In this document: in pieces, positions 6,150-10,047 of the stretch
How positions within the stretch are numbered: position 1 is the first letter of the stretch
Layout: each line of letters starts with the position of its first letter
Origin: Spirochaetaceae bacterium
Lineage (GTDB): Bacteria > Spirochaetota > Spirochaetia > Treponematales > Breznakiellaceae
Length of the DNA stretch: 10,047 bases
Direction of reading: 5' to 3'
Assembly (NCBI GenBank): GCA_031269165.1
Contig: JAISZQ010000142.1
Span: forward strand, 1-10,047
Translations under genes and position numbers: made by a program
The notes under the pieces: model-generated
Told to the model about the DNA's origin: nothing
What the model saw: only the letters and a program-made list of their open reading frames with translations
Database searches by the model: none

Positions 6150-6203
6150 TTTTTCGCGCTTTTTCCCCGTCAAACTAAAGCAAATCAGCTGGTAACGCCT
6201 TAT
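6150..6203 (+). repeat. Leader segment of second transposase-like copy
   Basis: The segment has TTTTTCGCGCTTTTT, then GTCAAACTAAAGCA, then AACGCCTTA, the same series found upstream of the left-edge copy (406-458 read in reverse). Here only 7 nt separate AACGCCTTA from the start codon, and the REP-like hairpin found in the other leader is absent. Confidence 0.6.
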
Positions 6204-6210
6204 ATAAGGT

Positions 6211-6558
6211 ATGAACTATAAACGCAAACTTTCTGAAAATGTCTGGTACGAGATTCGTACGGCGATTAATGTCGGCGAGCCACTCTTCCGGCTCTCGTGG
6301 GCGGGACGCGCGTGGCGCGAATGGAAAATGGAAAATTGAAAATGGATAATGTCCCTTCCTATCATTTTCCATTATCCATTTATCATTTTCAATTCGTGCG
6401 AAGCGCGCGTAGGGTCCTGGCTCACGTTTTCCATCAAGCCCAATGACGGCTTCAAACTGCCCAAGATTATGCAGTGGCTGAAACAAACGTTTTCCCTCCG
6501 CTTCAACCTGATGACGGGAAGGACACGCGCGTGGCGCGAATGGAAAATGGATAATTGA
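6211..6558 (+). pseudogene. Second RAYT/IS200-like transposase relative, interrupted twice
   Basis: From ATG 6211 the sequence reads closely like the left-edge protein (KLSENVWYEIRTAINVGEPL, FRLSWA). A stop at 6337-6339 falls within a palindromic insert (6306-6410). Homology resumes in the same frame at GSWLTFSIKP (from 6412) and continues through IMQWLKQTFSLRFN to TGR, where a second insert of the same family begins at 6525 and ends the frame at 6558. The first insert stands in place of about 25 codons present in the other copy, so insertion came with a deletion. The LWGERYWSEIL end is lost. The HUH position reads Trp-Leu-Thr, so this copy lacks the histidines too. It is surely non-functional as a full protein. 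Confidence 0.8.
6306..6410. mobile_element. AT-rich palindromic element inside the transposase pseudogene, insertion 1
   Basis: The 105-bp element begins ACGCGCG and ends CGCGCGT. Between these caps, two AT-rich arms built from AATGGAAAATGG/GATAATG units are imperfect inverted copies around a TCCCTTCCTAT centre, so the whole could fold as one long hairpin. The first 27 bp are identical to the start of the second insertion at 6525. It carries no gene, so any movement would need proteins acting in trans. Confidence 0.7.
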
Positions 6559-6630
6559 AAATGGATAATGTCGTGTTTTGGGGACGGCGCGTTCCCTTCC
6601 TATAATTCTCCATTTCCCATTTTCAATTCC
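6525..6630. mobile_element. AT-rich palindromic element, insertion 2
   Basis: This has the same left cap and left arm as 6306-6410. Its central part is different and GC-rich (around TGGGGACGGCGCG), and its right arm is diverged (ATAATTCTCCATTTCCCAT, TTTCAATTCC) and lacks the CGCGCGT cap. It truncates the transposase-like pseudogene after TGR. It is an imperfect palindrome and probably an older or rearranged copy. Confidence 0.6.
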
Positions 6631-6656
6631 CCGGAGGGGTGGGACAGCCTAAGGCT

Positions 6657-6775
6657 GGCGGTATGTGAGGCGAAAACGAGTTTTTCGCCTAAAAACCGGC
6701 CCAATCCCGCATTTCCGCCCGGTTAATCGGAGGCAAAGCCCCCGATTAACGGCCAAAAAGGGTGAACATACCGCC
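6657..6775. other. Multi-branched inverted-repeat element
   Basis: A perfect 10-bp outer inverted repeat (GGCGGTATGT 6657-6666, ACATACCGCC 6766-6775) encloses two hairpins. One has a 9-bp stem at 6668-6676/6682-6690 with a 5-nt loop. The other has arms 6722-6730/6742-6750 with GGC-AAA-GCC inside. TGTGAGG (6664-6670) can alternatively pair with CCTCACA (6774-6780), so two outer pairings compete. The layout would suit a structured RNA or a repeat able to form a cruciform. No promoter or known RNA family was recognised. Confidence 0.5.
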
Positions 6776-6809
6776 TCACACGTCCCGGCCAAAGATGGCG
6801 GCCAAAGGA

Positions 6810-6988
6810 CTTAGGAGAAGTCTGCCCTCCTGCCTATGCCACGGCAGACAGGCAACGTTTTGAAACGATCTTTGCCCACAGTTTGAATCGTGTCGGGATA
6901 GTAGCCCGCCCGAAACTCCAGAAGCGGGCAAAGCCCGCGACCGAATCACAGCGGAGACTTGCATCCTGCGGGGTTGTTGAACAGACTC
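6810..6988 (-). repeat. Composite hairpin repeat, copy 3
   Basis: On the minus strand the head (GAGTCTGTTC, ACCCCGCAGGAT, AAGTCTCCGC) leads directly into a 38-bp stretch (6905-6942) identical, inverted, to 2254-2291, including the GCGGGC-TTT-GCCCGC hairpin. It ends, after an AACGTTTTGAAA/GCCACGGC segment, near a GGAGAAGTCT/CCTCC palindrome. The GGGGGCGTTA block of the other copies is missing. No gene is present. Confidence 0.7.
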
Positions 6989-7016
6989 TAACGGTAACAC
7001 GCTCATTCACCAATGA

Positions 7017-7036
7017 AAAATCCGTGAAAATCCGTG
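7017..7036. repeat. Tandem AAAATCCGTG
   Basis: AAAATCCGTG occurs twice in exact tandem and is followed by TCGCCGCG. This resembles the ATCCGTG-type repeat related to the palindrome at 2079-2186 (which contains ATCCGTGTTAATCCG). It lies 34 bp beyond the stop of the flavoprotein gene and no terminator is obvious around it. Confidence 0.45.
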
Positions 7037-7069
7037 TCGCCGCGTTCATGTGCGGTGAACCCTGCGCGC

Positions 7070-7780
7070 CTAATGGATGAAGTTCGTCCAGTTGCGCCGT
7101 TCGTGTTCGGGGAGCGGCACAGTTTTCTTTGCCGCGTCAAGCGAGCGGAGGAGCCACGCCATGTTTTTCCCGATGACTTTCATGATTGAAACAGCTTCCA
7201 TGTCCTCGGCGAGCTCGTCGGGGGTGTTGCCGTGGATCACGTTCCAGTAGCAGGTGGGGACGATGACCGCGCCCGCGAGGGTCAAGTAGTTACCGAGTTG
7301 ATGGTAGGTCGCGATACCGCCGCTTCGCCTTAAGGAGGCGACCACCGCCGCCGGTTTGTAGTCGAGGCGTGTCCCTTGGAAAAAGAGCCGGTCGAGAAAA
7401 CATTTGTAGTTCCCGGCGATACCGCCGTAGTACACGGGTGAGCCGAGGATGACCCCGTCTGCGGCTTCCACTTTGCGGCGGCATTCGTTCACAAAACCGG
7501 CGTGCGGGCCGTCGTCCTTCAGAACACACCCCACCCCGTCAAGCCCCCTCGTCCCCGAAGGGGACGCCGCCGCCTTTTCCCCCTGCGCCGCGCCCGAGGG
7601 AGGCCCCTTCGGGGCCTTGCGGCAACCCCCGCAGTCAATACAGCCGCGCACGGGTTTGCCGCCGACCTGAATCACGTCCGTCCCGATGCCTGCCGCCGCG
7701 AGTTCTGCCTTGATAATCTCGAAACCCGCCGCGATCACGCCTTCGGGATGCGGCGAGCCGTTAAACATAACCACGTTCAT
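7070..7780 (-). CDS. Iron-sulfur/FMN flavoprotein, NADPH-dependent FMN reductase family
   Basis: This is a 236-residue flavodoxin-fold protein. FNGSPHPEG (6-14) is the FMN phosphate loop and SPVYYGG (around 114-120) is the second FMN contact, followed by KCFLDRLF. Three cysteines (Cys47, Cys50, Cys53; CIDCGGC) match the cluster motif of iron-sulfur flavoproteins, in which the fourth cysteine normally comes about six residues later. Here it is Cys85, because about 26 low-complexity residues (Pro/Gly/Ala/Ser-rich, 56-84) intervene. They are encoded by DNA with two GC hairpins. Redox electron transfer in the cytoplasm is likely, with physiological partner unknown. The start codon overlaps the gpmI stop (ATGA, 7777-7780), so it is co-transcribed with and probably translationally coupled to gpmI. 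Confidence 0.85.
   Translation of the reverse strand: MNVVMFNGSPHPEGVIAAGFEIIKAELAAAGIGTDVIQVGGKPVRGCIDCGGCRKAPKGPPSGAAQGEKAAASPSGTRGLDGVGCVLKDDGPHAGFVNECRRKVEAADGVILGSPVYYGGIAGNYKCFLDRLFFQGTRLDYKPAAVVASLRRSGGIATYHQLGNYLTLAGAVIVPTCYWNVIHGNTPDELAEDMEAVSIMKVIGKNMAWLLRSLDAAKKTVPLPEHERRNWTNFIH
7551..7616. repeat. Two GC hairpins inserted in frame within the flavoprotein gene
   Basis: GTCCCC-GAA-GGGGAC (7551-7565) and GGCCCC-TTC-GGGGCC (7602-7616) are perfect 6-bp stems with 3-nt loops. They lie near the two ends of the extra stretch that separates Cys53 from Cys85. They resemble in size and loop the GCGGGC-TTT-GCCCGC and GGGGC-TTC-GCCCC hairpins of the composite repeats, though the sequences are not the same. 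Confidence 0.6.
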
Positions 7781-9438
7781 CGTTTGAGCACGCTCCGGTC
7801 ATAATCGGTGGGGGGAACGAGCCCCAGAAGGTCGATGCAGGTCGCCGCAATCGAGCTTATCCCCAGCCCCTCGTTCAAATGCTTGTTGTCGTATTCGCCC
7901 CGGTAATCCGGGTCATACACGATGACCGGCACGGGATTGAGGCTGTGGCTCGTCTTGGCTTTCGGCGAACCGTCCGCTTTTCGGGAGACCGCGCCGGTTT
8001 TCTTGTCATGCTCGAACATATCGTCGCTGTTGCCGTGGTCGGCGGTGATGAGAAGGATGCCCCCCGCCGCTTTCACCGCTTGAGCGATGCGGCCGATCTG
8101 CAAGTCCATCGCCTCCATCGAGCAGACGACCGCCTCGTACACGCCGGTATGCCCCACCATATCGCCGTTGGGAAAGTTGAGCCTGATGTAGTCATACTTG
8201 CCGGAGGGAATGGCCTTGAGCACCGCGTCGGCGATCTCGGCGCACTTCATCCAGGGACGCTGTTCAAAGGGCAACACGTCGCTCTTGATCTCGGTGTAGG
8301 TTTCCAGCGTGTCGTCGAACTTGCCTGAGCGATTGCCGTTAAAGAAATAGGTAACATGCCCGTATTTCTGCGTCTCGCTTATGGCAAGGGTGCGGATACC
8401 GCTCGCCGCGAGGTATTCGCCCAGCGTGCGGTCAATCGAAGGCGGCGACACGAGGTACCGCGCCGGAACATGGAGGTCGCCGTCATACTCCATCATCCCC
8501 GCATAGGTAACGGCCGGCCGCGCCCCCCGGTCAAACTTCTCCTTATCAAAGGCATCCCCCGATTCAAATGCGGCGGTGATTTCCAGCGCGCGGTCGCCCC
8601 GAAAGTTGAAGTACACTACCGCATCGCCGTCCTTGATCGCCCCGATGGGCTTCCCGTCCGGTTTGCCATTTTCGGTGATGACAAACTCTTTCAAGTCCTG
8701 GTCGATGATGCCGGGGATTTCCTTCCGGTAGGTCTCGACCGCTTCCCGCGCCGAGGCAAACGGGCGGCCTTTGCCGTGAACGTGAACGTCCCAGCCCCGG
8801 CGAACCATCTCCCAATCCGCGCCGTAGCGGTCCATCGTGATCCACATCCGGCCCCCGCCCGACGCGATCCTCACGTCAAACCCGTTGCCCGAAACCTCTT
8901 TCAGAAAAGCCTCGAACGGGTCGATATACTCAAGCGCCGAAGTCTCGCCCACATCGCGCCCGTCAAAAAGCGTATGCACGCGGACCGCCTTCACGCCGTC
9001 TTTCTTCGCCTGAACGATCATCGCCTTGAGGTGGTCGAGGTGGCTGTGCACGTTGCCGTCCGAAAAGAGACCGATGAAGTGCAACGTCCCCTTCGTGGCG
9101 GCAACCTCTTTCCACGCCGTGCCCTGCCACAACGCTCCGGACGCAATCGACTGAGACACGAGCGCCGCGCCCTGATTGAACACCCGCCCGCACCCCATCG
9201 CGTTGTGCCCGACCTCGCTGTTCCCCATATCGTCATCGGAGGGCAACCCTACCGCCTTCCCGTGCGCCTTGAGCGTCCCGTGCGGACTCACCGCCTTGAT
9301 CGCGTCAAGACAGTACATCTTCGAGTCGGCAACCGCGTCGCCTTCGGGGTATTTGCCGTAGCCCACTCCGTCCATAATAACCAGCACGAGGGGCCCCTTC
9401 CGCCCCTTCCATGCGGGATTTTTTTTCAACGCTTCCAT
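7777..9438 (-). CDS. gpmI: 2,3-bisphosphoglycerate-independent phosphoglycerate mutase
   Basis: This glycolytic enzyme interconverts 3- and 2-phosphoglycerate using manganese and a phosphoserine intermediate. Numbering from ATG 9438 (553 residues), Asp23 is in the first metal motif (IMDGVG), and nucleophile Ser74 is in DDDMGNSEVGH. SDGNVHSH includes His131, DGRDV includes Asp159 and Arg161, GGGRMWITMDRY follows, then NFRGDR. The second metal site has ADHGN (Asp467, His468) and TSHSLNPVP (His498). The protein is longer than the roughly 510 residues of the E. coli/Bacillus form and closely resembles the plant type (HGxAVGLPxxDDMGNSEVGH, EIDRTxGEYL-like, FFNGNRSG). A GTG at 9444 would add two residues, but AGGAG ends 5 nt before ATG 9438 and overlaps that GTG, so the ATG is chosen. 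It is first in a two-gene operon. Confidence 0.96.
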   Translation of the reverse strand: MEALKKNPAWKGRKGPLVLVIMDGVGYGKYPEGDAVADSKMYCLDAIKAVSPHGTLKAHGKAVGLPSDDDMGNSEVGHNAMGCGRVFNQGAALVSQSIASGALWQGTAWKEVAATKGTLHFIGLFSDGNVHSHLDHLKAMIVQAKKDGVKAVRVHTLFDGRDVGETSALEYIDPFEAFLKEVSGNGFDVRIASGGGRMWITMDRYGADWEMVRRGWDVHVHGKGRPFASAREAVETYRKEIPGIIDQDLKEFVITENGKPDGKPIGAIKDGDAVVYFNFRGDRALEITAAFESGDAFDKEKFDRGARPAVTYAGMMEYDGDLHVPARYLVSPPSIDRTLGEYLAASGIRTLAISETQKYGHVTYFFNGNRSGKFDDTLETYTEIKSDVLPFEQRPWMKCAEIADAVLKAIPSGKYDYIRLNFPNGDMVGHTGVYEAVVCSMEAMDLQIGRIAQAVKAAGGILLITADHGNSDDMFEHDKKTGAVSRKADGSPKAKTSHSLNPVPVIVYDPDYRGEYDNKHLNEGLGISSIAATCIDLLGLVPPTDYDRSVLKR

Positions 9439-9454
9439 GATCACTCCTGTCCCT

Positions 9455-9483
9455 ATCCTAAAACAGTATCAAAAAAAACGCAA
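9455..9483 (-). promoter_or_regulatory. Possible promoter for gpmI operon
   Basis: On the minus strand TTGCGT (9478-9483), a 17-bp spacer with a run of T, and TAGGAT (9455-9460) precede the gpmI start by 16 bp. Both boxes are partial matches, and the leader would be very short. The region 9484-9571 upstream holds only an imperfect CCGATT/AATCGG inverted repeat (9510-9533). Confidence 0.35.
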
Positions 9484-9571
9484 GACTGGGTATGGAAGAG
9501 ATCAGCAATTCCGATTGCAAAAAGGGGGAATCGGCAATTTTAGACACAGCAATAACGCCTGAGTATTTTAT

Positions 9572-9809
9572 GGGGGGAAAGTCTTCCCCCTCGCTACGGT
9601 CTACGCCCTACGCTACCCCCCTCTGCGGGGACAAAACCATGCGGTGCATGGTTTTGTGGGCGTACCCCAAGCGTCCACGGATGGACGCAGGACTGAGTAC
9701 GCCCCGGCCCGAAAGTCCGAAGCAGGACGCTGAGGACTGTAGGGAAACCCCCGCAACGCCCCCGGGTCACAGCGGAGACTTGCGTCCCGTGGGGTTTTTG
9801 GACAGGCTC
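9572..9809 (-). repeat. Composite hairpin repeat, copy 4
   Basis: On the minus strand the head is GAGCCTGTCC, AACCCCACGGGAC, AAGTCTCCGC and GGGGGCGTTG. The middle part carries a perfect 12-bp hairpin with a 3-nt loop (9631-9642/9646-9657, ACAAAACCATGC arms). The GGGGGGTAGCG block and the tail GTAGCGAGGGGG with GGGGGAAAGTCTTCCCCC (9574-9590 area) follow. Head and tail match copy 1 closely while the middle differs. Apparent reading frames across it show no protein features. Confidence 0.78.
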
Positions 9810-9820
9810 AAATGAGCAAC

Positions 9821-9859
9821 TGAGGCTGTTCCAAAACTTCAGTTTTTTGAATAGCCTCA
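9821..9859. repeat. REP-like hairpin, second copy
   Basis: TGAGGCTGTTC ... GAATAGCCTCA form an 11-bp stem with one G·T wobble, continued by AAAAC/GTTTT around a TTCA loop. GGCTGTTCCAAAAC is identical to the first 14 bases of the hairpin at 361-392. It lies 11 bp beyond the head of composite copy 4. Confidence 0.65.
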
Positions 9860-10047
9860 ACTATTCAGCCGAGAGAATCTTTCGGACTATTTAGATAGTG
9901 GGTACCAATGGGGATAGTCGCACCACAGAGCACGCTTTTTGGATGGGGACTGTTTAGATAGCGTGTCGATGTGCCGGTTGTGCAACACCTACGGGCGGCT
10001 GTGCTACCGACGTAACGTACTGACTCAACGCGACGTACTGTTGCCTG
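9860..10047. other. Unassigned right-edge segment with short direct repeats
   Basis: No gene is recognised. A 17-nt motif GGACTRTTTAGATAGYG occurs at 9884-9900 and 9947-9963, and ACGTACTG is repeated 18 nt apart near the end (10014-10021 and 10032-10039 area). The segment may be the edge of another repeat or of an element continuing past the window. Confidence 0.35.

Noticed and set aside
6668..6696. Intrinsic terminator (9-bp hairpin beside a run of A)
   Set aside because: The run after the stem is A on the plus strand, and on the minus strand the T-run precedes the hairpin, so neither orientation gives a stem followed by T.
8356..9543. A 395-codon open frame antisense to gpmI
   Set aside because: Its composition is Arg/His/Pro/Val-rich shadow coding opposite an unmistakable phosphoglycerate mutase.
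9492..9860. Open frames across the right-hand composite repeat
   Set aside because: Same reason: the codons derive from the composite repeat and are not conserved as protein among its copies.
9860..10047. tRNA or small RNA gene at the right edge
   Set aside because: No cloverleaf, TTCGA loop or promoter-plus-terminator pair could be found.

Overview
The window reads as a bacterial chromosome segment with ordinary housekeeping genes set among an unusually dense collection of interspersed, hairpin-rich repeats. I suspect a spirochaete (Treponemataceae-like). The reasons are the wording of the L25/Ctc protein, the 'FTGGRR' end of the substrate-binding protein's signal peptide (spirochaete solute-binding proteins often have an FAGG-like end), and transposase-like proteins of a kind I associate with treponemes. 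A PVC-group bacterium is the main alternative. This is inference from memory, not from a search.

Layout. 1-335 (minus): 5' part of a RAYT/IS200-like transposase relative whose catalytic HUH motif is absent; it runs off the left edge. 336-712: hairpin, shared leader, repeat debris and a good sigma70-type promoter. 713-2041 (plus): ssnA amidohydrolase. 2042-2530: three repeat families stacked back to back. 5728 down to 2531 (minus): a probable operon rplY (L25/Ctc), birA (biotin ligase without a DNA-binding domain), a NitT/TauT-type substrate-binding protein (4-bp ATGA overlap with birA) and thrH. 5729-7069: gene-poor, holding a second transposase-like copy (plus) broken by two insertions of an AT-rich palindromic element, plus further repeats. 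9438 down to 7070 (minus): a two-gene operon of gpmI (long plant-type phosphoglycerate mutase) and an iron-sulfur/FMN flavoprotein, again joined by a 4-bp overlap. 9445-10047: promoter, repeats and an unassigned tail.

No pathway unites the intact genes. The most interesting layer is the repeats: (i) a composite element of conserved blocks and variable hairpins, four copies plus one fragment; (ii) an AT-rich palindrome that twice interrupts the second transposase copy and abuts the ssnA stop codon; (iii) a REP-like hairpin seen just upstream of the intact transposase-like gene and again near the right edge; (iv) small GC hairpins, two of which lie in frame inside the cysteine cluster of the flavoprotein. 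A HUH-less RAYT-like family accompanied by several repeat families is the candidate undescribed system; whether it mobilises the repeats cannot be decided from one window.
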